Made by a program: the position numbers and the translations under genes. This document shows positions 52,081 through 60,750 of a stretch of 61,812 nucleotides of DNA, piece by piece. This DNA comes from Gammaproteobacteria bacterium (GTDB lineage: Bacteria; Pseudomonadota; Gammaproteobacteria; Ga0077536): the NCBI GenBank assembly GCA_016191285.1, contig JACPPA010000031.1, positions 1 to 61,812 on the forward strand. Direction: 5' to 3'. The notes below the pieces were generated by a model. That model ran no database searches, was not told the DNA's origin, and saw only the letters and a list, made by a program, of their open reading frames with translations. Position 1 is the first letter of the stretch; each line of letters begins with the position of its first letter.

Positions 52081-53184
52081 ATGAAAACCGGTTACATGAT
52101 CATGATGGCCAACTTGCACGACAATCTAACGGATGCGGAAATGATCCGCGAAGAAATGCGCATGGCCGAATTGGCTGAAGAAGTCGGCTACGACGCCATC
52201 TGGTGTGCCGAACATCATTTTGAATCGTATTCGATGGCCGTCGATAACATCCAAGTCTTGACCTGGCTCGCCGCGCGTACCAAAAAAATTCAGCTCGGCA
52301 GTGCAGCGCTGATTCTGCCGTGGTGGACCCAACCGATTCGCCTGGTGGAAAAAATCTCGATGTTGGACGCGATGTCGAACGGGCGTTACCTCGTCGGCTT
52401 CGGTCGCGGGCTGTCGCGCAACGAGTTCGAATCCTTCGGCATTGCGATGGACGAAACCCGTTCGCGCTTCGACGAGTCGGCGAAGATGATCATCGCGGCG
52501 ATGAAGACAGGTTTTATCGAAGGCAACGGTCCACATTTCAAGCAGAAGCGCACCGAGATAAAACCGGCTCCGCTGCAAAGCTTGGACGATCGCCTGTATG
52601 CGGTCGCGATGTCACCGGATTCAGCGACCATCGTCGGCGATCTCGGGGCGCGAATGATGTGCTTCGTTCAATTTTCGATGGATAAACATCTACCGAACTT
52701 TGAGCTGTATCGCGCTGCTTACGGAAAAACGCACAGTCGCGCGGCGCCGCCACCGTTATTGCTCGACTTCTGTTACTGCGACAAGGACGTCGCGCGCGCC
52801 GAATCCTTGGTACGCAAACATCTTGCGGCGAATTATCTGTCAATCTTGAAGCACTACGAGTTCATGGCGGACTACCACAAGGAAATTAAAGGCTACGAAG
52901 CCTATGGAGACGCAGCCATGTTCCTCAATTCGCTAGGACTCGACGCCGCGGTTGACGATTACATTACGCATCAGGCGTGGGGTACCCCGCAGCAGATCCT
53001 CGACAAACTGCATGAGCGCCGCGCCGTCATCGGCCATTACGAGTGGAGTTCGATCGTGAGTTACGGTGGATTACCGTTCGATCGGGTGGAGAAAAGCATG
53101 CGCTTGATCGGCAAGGAAGTGCTGCCAGAGCTTAAGCAATGGCGCGACGAAGTACCGGCGCCGCGCGCCGCGGCGGTGGCTTAG
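52081..53184 (+). CDS. LLM-class flavin-dependent monooxygenase
   Basis: A 367-residue luciferase-fold monooxygenase. It opens with KTGYMIMMANLHDNLTDAEM, then EEVGYDAIWCAEHHFESYSM (about 33-52), TKKIQLGSAALILPWWTQPI (about 69-88) and SNGRYLVGFGRGLSRNEFES. The motif order matches the bacterial luciferase group. It starts 5 bp after tetR and its TAG is immediately followed by the P450 ATG, so the two oxygenases are translated from one message. The flavin reductase partner must be elsewhere. In the window it parallels the LLM genes at 30.3 and 31.4 kb, none of which is a recent duplicate of another by eye. Confidence 0.92.
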   Translation: MKTGYMIMMANLHDNLTDAEMIREEMRMAELAEEVGYDAIWCAEHHFESYSMAVDNIQVLTWLAARTKKIQLGSAALILPWWTQPIRLVEKISMLDAMSNGRYLVGFGRGLSRNEFESFGIAMDETRSRFDESAKMIIAAMKTGFIEGNGPHFKQKRTEIKPAPLQSLDDRLYAVAMSPDSATIVGDLGARMMCFVQFSMDKHLPNFELYRAAYGKTHSRAAPPPLLLDFCYCDKDVARAESLVRKHLAANYLSILKHYEFMADYHKEIKGYEAYGDAAMFLNSLGLDAAVDDYITHQAWGTPQQILDKLHERRAVIGHYEWSSIVSYGGLPFDRVEKSMRLIGKEVLPELKQWRDEVPAPRAAAVA

Positions 53185-54420
53185 ATGTCTGTCACGCAGG
53201 CGGCGCCGCCGCTCGATATCGATGTGATGGGACCGGAGGCGATCAGCGATCCGCAGGGTTATTTGGCCGGGCTGCGTGCACATCATCCGGTGTTTTGGGA
53301 TGTACGCTATCGATCGTGGTTGATCACGAGTTATCGCCATGTCGCGGCTGCGTTGCGCGATGAGCGATTCTCATCCGATCGCATCGAACCCTACATTCGC
53401 AAAAAATTATCGGGCCCGGATACGGATCCGTTAGTGCGGCAAGCCTTCGACGTCTTGAGTGGCTGGATGGTGTTCAAGGAAGAACCGGCCCATACCCGCT
53501 TGCGCCGGCTATGCAATCAAGCTTTCACACCGCAATCGATTACCAAATTACGTGCGCGGGTCGAGAGCTTATGCACGGAATTGCTGAACGCCGTTCCGAC
53601 CACCGGTGAATTCGAACTCATCGAAAAAGTGGCGGCGCCGCTGCCATCGATAGTGATCGCCGAGATGTTGGGCGTGCCGGTTTCAGATCGCGCAGACTTC
53701 GAACGCTGGACCGCGCAAGTGTCGCCGCTGGTATCGACGGGCCTGGATGATCCAACCCGCTACGGCAGCGTCGCCAAGGGTATGGACTCGCTGGTCAAAT
53801 ACTTTTCAGGATTGATCGAACGTTATCGCCAGGAACCGGCCGACAATTTGATCACGGCGCTGGTGCGGGCCAATGAAGATAACGACGCGCTGTCAGAAGC
53901 CGAACTGATGGCGACTTGCACGTTGATGTTGTTTGGCGGCCACGAGACCACCGCGAATTTTATTGCCAACGGCGTGTTGGCATTACTGCGCCATCCAGAC
54001 CAACTGGCCTTGGTGCGCGAAGATAAAATCGACATCAAAGCCGCGCTCGAAGAATTCATGCGCTATGACGGTCCGGGCAAGACCGTGGTCCGCGTGGCGC
54101 GTGAGGATTTTGAATTCGAAGGCGTTTCGATCAAGGCCGGGCAGCGCGTGTTCTTGATTTTATCGGTTGCCAATCGTGATCCGGAAGCTTTTGAGGATCC
54201 CGACAAACTGCGCCTAGATCGGCCGCAGACCCGTCACGTTGGCTTCGGCTTCGGTACCCATTTCTGCTTGGGAGCGCCCCTCGCGCGCCTGGAAGCAGGG
54301 GTCGCGATCCCACGGATCGTGAAGCGCTTTCCGGCGCTTAAGCTGGCCCCGGGGCCGCTCAAATGGCTGCCCTTCCTAGGCACGCGTGGCATGCGCGAGT
54401 TGCGTTTGATTGCTGGGTAA
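53185..54420 (+). CDS. cytochrome P450 (class I bacterial type)
   Basis: A 411-residue soluble P450. The I-helix has GGHETT (251-256), the ExxR is Glu290-Arg293 in LEEFMRYDG, and the heme loop is FGFGTHFCLG with Cys361. The length and ALEEFMR/FGFG form are those of ordinary bacterial class I P450s that take electrons from a ferredoxin. The ATG sits directly on the upstream stop codon, so it is coupled to the LLM gene. The cupin gene follows after 22 bp. It is unrelated in type to the P450 at the left edge. The substrate is unknown; hydroxylation of a terpenoid- or steroid-like ring is plausible. Confidence 0.95.
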   Translation: MSVTQAAPPLDIDVMGPEAISDPQGYLAGLRAHHPVFWDVRYRSWLITSYRHVAAALRDERFSSDRIEPYIRKKLSGPDTDPLVRQAFDVLSGWMVFKEEPAHTRLRRLCNQAFTPQSITKLRARVESLCTELLNAVPTTGEFELIEKVAAPLPSIVIAEMLGVPVSDRADFERWTAQVSPLVSTGLDDPTRYGSVAKGMDSLVKYFSGLIERYRQEPADNLITALVRANEDNDALSEAELMATCTLMLFGGHETTANFIANGVLALLRHPDQLALVREDKIDIKAALEEFMRYDGPGKTVVRVAREDFEFEGVSIKAGQRVFLILSVANRDPEAFEDPDKLRLDRPQTRHVGFGFGTHFCLGAPLARLEAGVAIPRIVKRFPALKLAPGPLKWLPFLGTRGMRELRLIAG

Positions 54421-54442
54421 AATCGGAAGAGGAGAGGAGTCG

Positions 54443-54976
54443 ATGTCGACATTTAGACGAGTGGTCACCGGTCATGCCGCAAATGGCAAGTCGATCGTCG
54501 CCAGCGATAGCAAAGTAGATGGTGTCGCGGTGCCCGGCTTAGCCGGCGTATATCTCACCACGATGTGGGGCAGCGACCTGCCGTTCACGTATCCGGATCA
54601 AGGCGCGGAGCCGGCGCATCCAGCGTGGTTTCCGCCGATTGGTGGGGTGCGCTTTTTCGAATTCGTGTTGGCGCCCGACAGTACCCCACCCGATACCAGC
54701 ATGACGCCGGAGCAAGTGGCGGCCGCCGCCAACCGATTATTTCCAGGTTTGCTCGCGCATTTCAACGCCGACGATCCGGGCATGCACCGCTCGGCTTCGA
54801 CCGACATGCTGTATGTGATCTCCGGTCGCTGTGTGCTCGAATTGGACGACGGTTCGCGGACCGAACTCGCTGCGGGTGATGTCATCGTGCAAAGTGGCAC
54901 GATGCATCGCTGGAAAAATCCGTGGAACGAGCCGTGCAGAATTATTGGTGCGTTAGTCGGGGCGCATTTGGAGTAG
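54443..54976 (+). CDS. cupin-domain protein
   Basis: A 177-residue protein with a single cupin barrel in its C-terminal half. The motif GRCVLELDDGSRTELAAGDV (about 128-147) is followed by QSGTMHRWKNPWNEPCRIIG, with the His of the metal or ligand site. The N-terminal half (AGVYLTTMWGSDLPF and WFPPIGGVRF) is unusual and may be a second degenerate barrel. The ATG at 54443 follows AGAGGAG. It ends the tetR-LLM-P450-cupin run and may be an isomerase or sensor of the oxidised product. Confidence 0.85.
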   Translation: MSTFRRVVTGHAANGKSIVASDSKVDGVAVPGLAGVYLTTMWGSDLPFTYPDQGAEPAHPAWFPPIGGVRFFEFVLAPDSTPPDTSMTPEQVAAAANRLFPGLLAHFNADDPGMHRSASTDMLYVISGRCVLELDDGSRTELAAGDVIVQSGTMHRWKNPWNEPCRIIGALVGAHLE

Positions 54977-54984
54977 GCGCATTT

Positions 54985-55092
54985 CTCCCTCACCCTGGCC
55001 CTCTCCCTCGAGGGGAGAGGGAATGGCTTCGAATAAGTCCGGTTAAAATCTTTCTCCCTCTCCCCCTGCGGGAGGGCTGGGGTGAGGGGGAA
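54985..55092. repeat. CCCTCACC-type palindromic repeat pair, locus 3
   Basis: CCCTCACCCTGGCCCTCTCC with CTCGAGGGGAGAGGG, then after about 40 bp CCCTCTCCCCCTGCGGGAGG and GCTGGGGTGAGGGGG in the opposite orientation. It separates the cupin gene from the Ltp gene and could attenuate read-through. Confidence 0.85.
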
Positions 55093-55151
55093 AAGCAAGT
55101 CAGGGGGAAAGTAAGTGACAACCAATCCACCTTTAGCTGGAGCCGAATAAA

Positions 55152-56324
55152 TTGAGTGAATCCATTCGCGACCGTGCCTGCATCGTCGGCATCGGTCACA
55201 CCGAATACTCCAAAGACTCCGGGCGCAGCGAGATGAAGCTCGCGTGCGAGGCGATCAGCGCCGCTATCGCGGACGCGGGGCTAAAGCCGTCGGACATCGA
55301 TGGCATCGCGAAATACACGATGGACAACAATGATCCCATCGATATCGCGCGCAATCTCTGCATGCCACACCTCCGTTATTTTGGCGAGGTCGCTTACGGT
55401 GGCGGTGGTGGGCCGGTGGGCACGATCATGTTGGGGGCGATGGCCGTTGCGACGGGCCAAGCCAAAGCCGTGGTGGCCTTTCGTGCGATGAACGAACGCT
55501 CCGGCCGCGGCACGCCGCGCTTCGGCCAGGCCGCGACGAGCGCTGGCGCCGCTGGCGTCGCGAGTTACCTCGCGCCCTACGGGTTATTCAGTCCCGCGCA
55601 AATGATCGCGCTCGCCGCGCGCCGGCATATGCATTTGTATGGTACGGAGTCGCGGCATTTTGGCGAGATCGCGGTGGCGTGTCGTCATCACGCCAATTTG
55701 AATCCCGACGCAATGATGTACGGCCGGCCGATGACCATCGACGATCATCAAAACTCGCGGATGATTGCTTCGCCGCTGCGTCTTTTGGATTGTTGTCTGG
55801 AAACCGATGGCGGCGCGGCGGTGGTCATCACCACCCCTGACCGCGCGCGCCATTTGCGGCATCCGCCAGTGTTCATCGCCGCCGGTGGGCTCGGGGCGGG
55901 CGCCTGGAATCATCGCTCGATCGTTAAAGATCTCGAATCGCACGAAAGCGAATCGACCGTCATCGGCAAACAGATTTTCAAGGATGCCGGGATCACCCAC
56001 ACGGACATCGATGTACTCTTTATTTACGATCATTTCACTCCGCTGGTGCTGATGGCGCTCGAAGACTACGGATTCTGTAAACGCGGCGAGGGCAAGGATT
56101 TCGTCAGCAACGGCCGCCTCCGCTGGCCGGATGGCGAGTTCCCGCTGAATACCAGTGGCGGCAATTTATCGGAGGGCTATATGCACGGCATGCAGAACAA
56201 TATCGAGGCGGTGCGTCAGCTCCGCGGCGCGGCACGCTGCCAGGTCAAAGACGCGCGCTACGCATTCGTTTCCGCCGGCAATGCCGTGCCTACGTCGGCG
56301 ATGATTTTGAGGCGCGACGTATGA
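55152..56324 (+). CDS. thiolase-fold lipid-transfer-type protein (Ltp)
   Basis: A 390-residue thiolase of the SCP-x/Ltp group. These proteins work with a DUF35 partner in retro-aldol or thiolytic cleavage of acyl-CoA side chains, as in steroid degradation. Marks are ACIVGIGHTEYSKDSGRSEM (about 9-28), ISAAIADAGLKPSDIDGIAK (about 37-56), FIYDHFTPLVLMALEDYGFC and the C-terminal LNTSGGNLSEGYMHGMQN, with the His region of the active site. The TTG start has a GGAG site 9-10 bp upstream. Its stop overlaps the DUF35 start (ATGA), as expected for a stable complex. Confidence 0.92.
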   Translation: MSESIRDRACIVGIGHTEYSKDSGRSEMKLACEAISAAIADAGLKPSDIDGIAKYTMDNNDPIDIARNLCMPHLRYFGEVAYGGGGGPVGTIMLGAMAVATGQAKAVVAFRAMNERSGRGTPRFGQAATSAGAAGVASYLAPYGLFSPAQMIALAARRHMHLYGTESRHFGEIAVACRHHANLNPDAMMYGRPMTIDDHQNSRMIASPLRLLDCCLETDGGAAVVITTPDRARHLRHPPVFIAAGGLGAGAWNHRSIVKDLESHESESTVIGKQIFKDAGITHTDIDVLFIYDHFTPLVLMALEDYGFCKRGEGKDFVSNGRLRWPDGEFPLNTSGGNLSEGYMHGMQNNIEAVRQLRGAARCQVKDARYAFVSAGNAVPTSAMILRRDV

Positions 56325-56740
56325 ATGACGCATTCGCATTTCCTTACCCCATTCCGGAGTACGGCGCTGAAGCGTACTGGGCGGCGTGTAATGAAGAACG
56401 GCTGGTGATGCAGCGCTGCGCTGCGTGCGGAAAATTCCGCTGGCATCCGTCGCCGCTCTGTACCCATTGCAGCGATGAGCGATTTACCTGGGCGCCGCTA
56501 TCCGGTCGCGGCAAGATCACCACGTGGACGGTAATCACGCACCCCGTTCATCCGGCCGCTGTCACCCGCGTGCCCTATGTGGTCGCGCAGATCGAACTCG
56601 ACGAGCAGCCCGGCCTCAACCTGATCAGCAACCTCATCGATGTCGATCCTGATCGGATCGCGTTCGATGCACCGGTTGCCGTGACCTTTGTGACACATCC
56701 CGCGGGACAAAAGCTGCCTATGTTTCGGCTCGCGCGTTGA
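56321..56740 (+). CDS. Zn-ribbon OB-fold protein (DUF35)
   Basis: A 139-residue partner of thiolase-like Ltp proteins. The rubredoxin-like zinc ribbon is CAACGKFRWHPSPLCTHC (about 28-45), followed by an OB-fold segment (GRGKITTWTVITHPVHPA). In Ltp systems this subunit gates acyl-CoA entry and is needed for activity. The gene overlaps ltp by 4 bp. The combination suggests that a branched-chain or steroid side-chain CoA ester is cleaved. Confidence 0.92.
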   Translation: MNDAFAFPYPIPEYGAEAYWAACNEERLVMQRCAACGKFRWHPSPLCTHCSDERFTWAPLSGRGKITTWTVITHPVHPAAVTRVPYVVAQIELDEQPGLNLISNLIDVDPDRIAFDAPVAVTFVTHPAGQKLPMFRLAR

Positions 56741-56741
56741 A

Positions 56742-56882
56742 GATTCGCCGCTAAAGCGGCTCCCACAGGCGGGGCGTCATGGTTGTGAGGTCATCCAGTC
56801 TACGCAGCTTGGCGGTCGATGGACAAAGCGGCCACCACAGGCGGGGCGCCGTGATTGTGCGAGCGGATTTATCCGCGAATTT
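56742..56882. repeat. two separated REP units, locus 8
   Basis: GATTCGCCGCTAAAGCGGCT followed by CCCACAGGCGGGG, then about 85 bp on a degenerate TTGTGCGAGCGGATTTATCC unit. They fill the gap between the DUF35 and PhyH genes. No gene is seen between. Confidence 0.75.
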
Positions 56883-56996
56883 TCGCAGTACCGAAATGAG
56901 GACGTAGGTTTGAATGTCACTTCTGTCGCCTGCGGATATCGGAGTCTCGAAGCATCAGCTATTCTTCAAATGAATTGAAGCAAGTGAGGTGCCGGC

Positions 56997-57770
56997 ATGA
57001 AACTTACGCCAGCGCAATTTGATACTTATCGGCGCGATGGCCTCGTGTTTTTCCCCGGACTCTTCGAGCCGCACGAAGTTGCGGCGTTGAGTGCCGAGCA
57101 AGTACGCATCTTTGCAACTTCATCGGAGACACATTTGCTCGCGGCCAGCGGCGAATTCTTGGGCACGACGGCCATGGATCGCGTCAGCCCACTCTATGCC
57201 CGCTTGTTGTGCGACGAACGCCTGTTAAGTATTGCCGAGCAATTGCTAGGGCCACGGCTCTACTGTCATCAGTACAAAATTATTCTGAAGCAGCCGTTTG
57301 GGAAATTGTCTTTACCATGGCACCAGGACTACGGCCCATGGCAACATCACGACGGCATGCCCGAGCCGCGCGCGGTAAGTATTGGGATCTATCTGGACGA
57401 AGTGACCGAATTTAACGGCCCAATCGTCTACATCCCGGGTTCGCATCGGCAAGGCTTGATTGAATACGAAGTTATTCCAGTGCCCGGCACGACGCCGATC
57501 CCAAGTTTACCGAATGCGACCGTCACCAAGCTTGCGGCGAAGGGTGGTCTTATCGCGCCCAAAGGTCCGCCGGGATCGGTGACGATCTTTGACTGCTGTC
57601 TCGCCCATGCATCTGGACAGAATTTATCGCCCGATCCGCGGCATTTGATTTACTTGAGCTACAACCCAGTAGCGAACGCGATCAAAAAGCCGACGCGTCC
57701 GACGCATTTCGCGTCGCAGGATTTTACGCCGCTGGTGCCAGCCCCACGCAGCGCACTGTTGGCGGCGTGA
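56997..57770 (+). CDS. phytanoyl-CoA dioxygenase-like 2-oxoglutarate/Fe(II) oxygenase
   Basis: A 257-residue double-stranded beta-helix oxygenase of the PhyH family that hydroxylates using 2-oxoglutarate and oxygen. The iron site is His109 and Asp111 in SLPWHQDYGPW with the distal His204 in DCCLAHASGQNLS; Arg215 is placed to bind 2-oxoglutarate. GPIVYIPGSHRQG lies between. It begins the third sub-block (PhyH, Rieske, ligase) of the 51-60 kb cluster. The likely target is a CoA ester or hydrocarbon-like intermediate, but this is inference. Confidence 0.92.
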   Translation: MKLTPAQFDTYRRDGLVFFPGLFEPHEVAALSAEQVRIFATSSETHLLAASGEFLGTTAMDRVSPLYARLLCDERLLSIAEQLLGPRLYCHQYKIILKQPFGKLSLPWHQDYGPWQHHDGMPEPRAVSIGIYLDEVTEFNGPIVYIPGSHRQGLIEYEVIPVPGTTPIPSLPNATVTKLAAKGGLIAPKGPPGSVTIFDCCLAHASGQNLSPDPRHLIYLSYNPVANAIKKPTRPTHFASQDFTPLVPAPRSALLAA

Positions 57771-57788
57771 TGCTAAGCGGCGGATCCA

Positions 57789-59003
57789 GTGACCGATAGC
57801 CCCTGGATCGCGAAGTGGATCGCGTGCGTCGCGCAAGAACGCGCGCGAACTGAACCCCCTGCACATTTTCCGCCGTTACCCGCCATCCCGGCGGGCCGCT
57901 ACATCGATCCGGAATTCTTTGCGCTGGAGTGCGACGCAGTATGGCGTCGTACCTGGCTCTATGCCGGCCACGTCGATCAGCTCCCTGCGCCCGGCAGCTA
58001 TTTTCTATGGAGCTACGGTAGTGCGCCGGTGGTAGTGCTGCGCGGCGACGACGGAGAGATCCGCGCCTTCTACAACACCTGCCGGCATCGTGGCGCGCCG
58101 GTCGTTCGCGCGGCCGAAGGGCGGGTTGGGACGACCCTGGTGTGCGGCTATCACGGCTGGACTTATGACCGTCAAGGCAAATTACGCGCGGTAACTGATC
58201 GTCGCGACTGGGCGCCGTTTGATTTTGCCTGTTATGGCTTGAGTCCAGTGCGTTGTGAAATTTTCGGCACTTGGATTTTTGTTTGTGAAGATGCCGCTGT
58301 TCAGCCACTCGCGGACTTCCTCGCGCCCGCTGCCCGCTATTTTCAACATCTCCCGCTCGATAAACTGCGCTTGGCGAATCGCCGCGGTTTTGACGTCGCG
58401 TGCAATGCCAAAGTGCTGATCGATAATTTTCTCGAGGCTTATCACTTTCGCCTGCTGCATGCGAAGACCACCGACCGGATCTTCGACAACCTTGGGACCA
58501 GCATTCATTTGTGGCAGAACGGTCATTCCATCATGCTGTCGCCGAATCGCCGCGCGGATTGGATTGATCCGGGCACCATCGGCATGCCGGAAATGAGGGA
58601 GTCCACCGCGATCGAACGCCATCACAATCCAAGCTACTGCGTGTTCCCGAATTTTATTGTACCCATTGCCCCCACGGGCATGCCCAGCGTCACGATCTGG
58701 CCGCGCACGGTTCGCACCTCGAGCGTCGAAGTGTTGTGGTTTGCGCCGAGCTGGGGTGATGGACCGCGTCCGCCGCTGTGGGACACGCGCGTCGCCAATT
58801 TCGATCGCATCGTCGACGAAGATATTCAGTTCGCCGAACCCATCCAGCAGTCGATCGAGTCGCCCGGTTTTCGCGGTGTGCCACTCAACTATCAAGAGCG
58901 CCGCATTTATCATTGGCATGAAGAGGTCGACCGGCGGATTGGCGCGGACCGCGTGCCCGCTGCCTTGCGCGTGGAGCCGATGTTGGCGCGCTTCGTCGAG
59001 TAA
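57789..59003 (+). CDS. Rieske aromatic-ring-hydroxylating oxygenase, alpha subunit
   Basis: A 404-residue Rieske non-heme iron oxygenase. The [2Fe-2S] ligands are Cys98 and His100 (CRHRGAPV) and Cys119 and His122 (VCGYHGWTY). The catalytic iron uses His219 and His224 in DNFLEAYHFRLLHAKT, with an Asp in the C-terminal half. The whole alpha subunit is present, but no beta subunit, ferredoxin or reductase gene is adjacent, so it may be an alpha-only (alpha3) enzyme with redox partners elsewhere, as in KshA-like steroid hydroxylases. The GTG start is 18 bp after the PhyH stop. Confidence 0.94.
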   Translation: MTDSPWIAKWIACVAQERARTEPPAHFPPLPAIPAGRYIDPEFFALECDAVWRRTWLYAGHVDQLPAPGSYFLWSYGSAPVVVLRGDDGEIRAFYNTCRHRGAPVVRAAEGRVGTTLVCGYHGWTYDRQGKLRAVTDRRDWAPFDFACYGLSPVRCEIFGTWIFVCEDAAVQPLADFLAPAARYFQHLPLDKLRLANRRGFDVACNAKVLIDNFLEAYHFRLLHAKTTDRIFDNLGTSIHLWQNGHSIMLSPNRRADWIDPGTIGMPEMRESTAIERHHNPSYCVFPNFIVPIAPTGMPSVTIWPRTVRTSSVEVLWFAPSWGDGPRPPLWDTRVANFDRIVDEDIQFAEPIQQSIESPGFRGVPLNYQERRIYHWHEEVDRRIGADRVPAALRVEPMLARFVE

Positions 59004-59017
59004 GGCTCGACGATCCC

Positions 59018-60547
59018 ATGCACGATAATCGGCAAGTTTCAGACACCGCACTGGCGGGCTTCGTCGATATCGCGCACCTCATCGCCGCTACCGCGCGGGC
59101 GCAGGCGGCGGCCGTCGCGATCGACGATGGCACGCGCGCCGTGTCTTACGCCACCTTTAATGCCCGTTGTAACCAGGTCGCTCATGCGCTCGCCGAATTG
59201 GGGATTTCGCGCGGCGATCGGATCGCGGTGCTGGCTGAAAATCGGATCGAATATCTGGAGTTGACTGTTGCCGCCGCGCGGGCGGGCGCGATCCTGTGCG
59301 CGCTAAACTGGCGCTTCACTGCATCGGAGCTCGCGCACTGTGTGCGCCTGACGGCGCCGGCGCTGTTGTTCGCGTCGGCGCGTTACGCCGTGCTCGCGCG
59401 CGACCTCCATGGATTACCCGTGATTGAGTTCGGTGATGAATTCGAAGCGCTGATAGAGCGCAGTCCAGCAACCGAATCGAGCGTCATTGCGCGACCCGAG
59501 GACGGTTTCATCATTCTCTACACCAGCGGCACCACGGGTGCTTCCAAAGCCGCGTTGATAAGTCACCGTGCTGAACTCGCCCGTTTCGCCTTGAGCCAGA
59601 TCGATAGCGGCTTGGCGGCGGGCGATGGCTTTATCGCGTGGGCGCCGCTGTTTCACATGGTGGCGCTCGAACATGCGCTCCATGTGCTGGCCCTAGGTGG
59701 AACGGTGCACCTGGTTGATGGTGCGGATATCGACCGCATCGTGCGCCTCGCGGAGACCGTACCGCAATGGTGGTTGGTGCTCCTGCCGGGCATGATCGAT
59801 CGCGTGGTTGAAACCATGGCCGCGCGTGGGCGGAAGCCCGCGCCCATTAAAATCGTCGGCGCCTTGGCTGATCTGGTTAGTGCCGACTTGGTTGCCGCGA
59901 CCTCGCGGATTTTCAACGCACCCTATTGGAATACCTTCGGCTCGACCGAGACCGGCATGCTGCCCTTCGCCGGCACCCGCTTCGCCGCGGGGGAACGCCC
60001 AACCAGTCTCGCCAAGGCGGCCAATTCGCTTCACGCCTTCAAACTCGTGGACGAAGAAGAACGTGGGGTTGCCGATGGGAAACCCGGCGAAGTCGCGGTG
60101 CGTGGTTCAACAGTTTTCAGCGGCTATTGGAATGCGGATGAAATTAACCAACGTGAATTCCGCGGCGGCTGGTTTCACATGGGCGATGTGTTCGTCGCGC
60201 GAAGCGACGGACTTTACGATTATGTCGATCGCGCGAAGTACTTGATCAAGACCGGCGCTGAGAATGTCTACCCGGCGGAAATCGAACGCGTGTTAATGAG
60301 CGATCCGCGCGTACTCGAAGCGGTGGTGGTGCGGCGGCCGGATGCGAAATGGGGCGAAGTGCCAGTGGCATTAGTTTGCTGTAGCACACCGGCGCCGAGC
60401 CGCGAGGAGTTGCTCAACTTTTGTCGCACCAAACTCGCGGGCTACAAGATGCCGAAAGACATCCTCTACGTCGTCTCACAAGACGAATTCCCGCGCAGCA
60501 CCTCGGGCAAAATCCTCCGTCAGGCGTTGGAACAACGCGTGCGGTGA
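59018..60547 (+). CDS. AMP-forming acyl-CoA ligase
   Basis: A 509-residue adenylate-forming enzyme that activates a carboxylic acid to its CoA thioester with ATP. The A3 motif is ILYTSGTTGASKAALI (about 166-181) and the A5-type loop is NTFGSTETG. The hinge is GDVFVARSDGLYDYVDRAKY, then LIKTGAENVYPAEIERVL, and the catalytic Lys is in PRSTSGKILRQA near the C-terminus. It lies 14 bp after the Rieske gene, so co-expression is likely. This is the entry enzyme expected for side-chain or ring-acid degradation by the Ltp, LLM and hydratase genes nearby. Confidence 0.94.
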   Translation: MHDNRQVSDTALAGFVDIAHLIAATARAQAAAVAIDDGTRAVSYATFNARCNQVAHALAELGISRGDRIAVLAENRIEYLELTVAAARAGAILCALNWRFTASELAHCVRLTAPALLFASARYAVLARDLHGLPVIEFGDEFEALIERSPATESSVIARPEDGFIILYTSGTTGASKAALISHRAELARFALSQIDSGLAAGDGFIAWAPLFHMVALEHALHVLALGGTVHLVDGADIDRIVRLAETVPQWWLVLLPGMIDRVVETMAARGRKPAPIKIVGALADLVSADLVAATSRIFNAPYWNTFGSTETGMLPFAGTRFAAGERPTSLAKAANSLHAFKLVDEEERGVADGKPGEVAVRGSTVFSGYWNADEINQREFRGGWFHMGDVFVARSDGLYDYVDRAKYLIKTGAENVYPAEIERVLMSDPRVLEAVVVRRPDAKWGEVPVALVCCSTPAPSREELLNFCRTKLAGYKMPKDILYVVSQDEFPRSTSGKILRQALEQRVR

Positions 60548-60597
60548 TGCTTCCGATAATCTCGCGCGAACCGCGACTCTCTAGGCGAGAAAAAGTC

Positions 60598-60740
60598 GGT
60601 GCCGGAGTTTCGTTTATTCGTTTATTTACGAGTATATATTTTCATTGCGACTTTTGGCTTGGGGTTTCACCAAAGGCGTCCTTAGCAGTAATCAACGACG
60701 CTTGGCGCATTCGCAACAAAATACGCGAAACTCCGGCACC
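60598..60740. repeat. 143-bp segment flanked by 15-bp perfect inverted repeats
   Basis: GGTGCCGGAGTTTCG at 60598-60612 is matched by its complement at 60726-60740. The inside is AT-rich and contains no convincing gene. It begins 11 bp after the BRCT gene's stop. It lacks GTTRRRY core sites, so it is not a recognisable attC, and no flanking target duplication is seen. It could be a small MITE or a long terminator stem. Confidence 0.65.
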
Positions 60741-60750
60741 AATCACGCTA

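Noticed and set aside
60598-60740. Second attC site after the BRCT gene
   Set aside because: It has a long inverted repeat but no GTTRRRY/RYYYAAC core boxes or extrahelical-base pattern.
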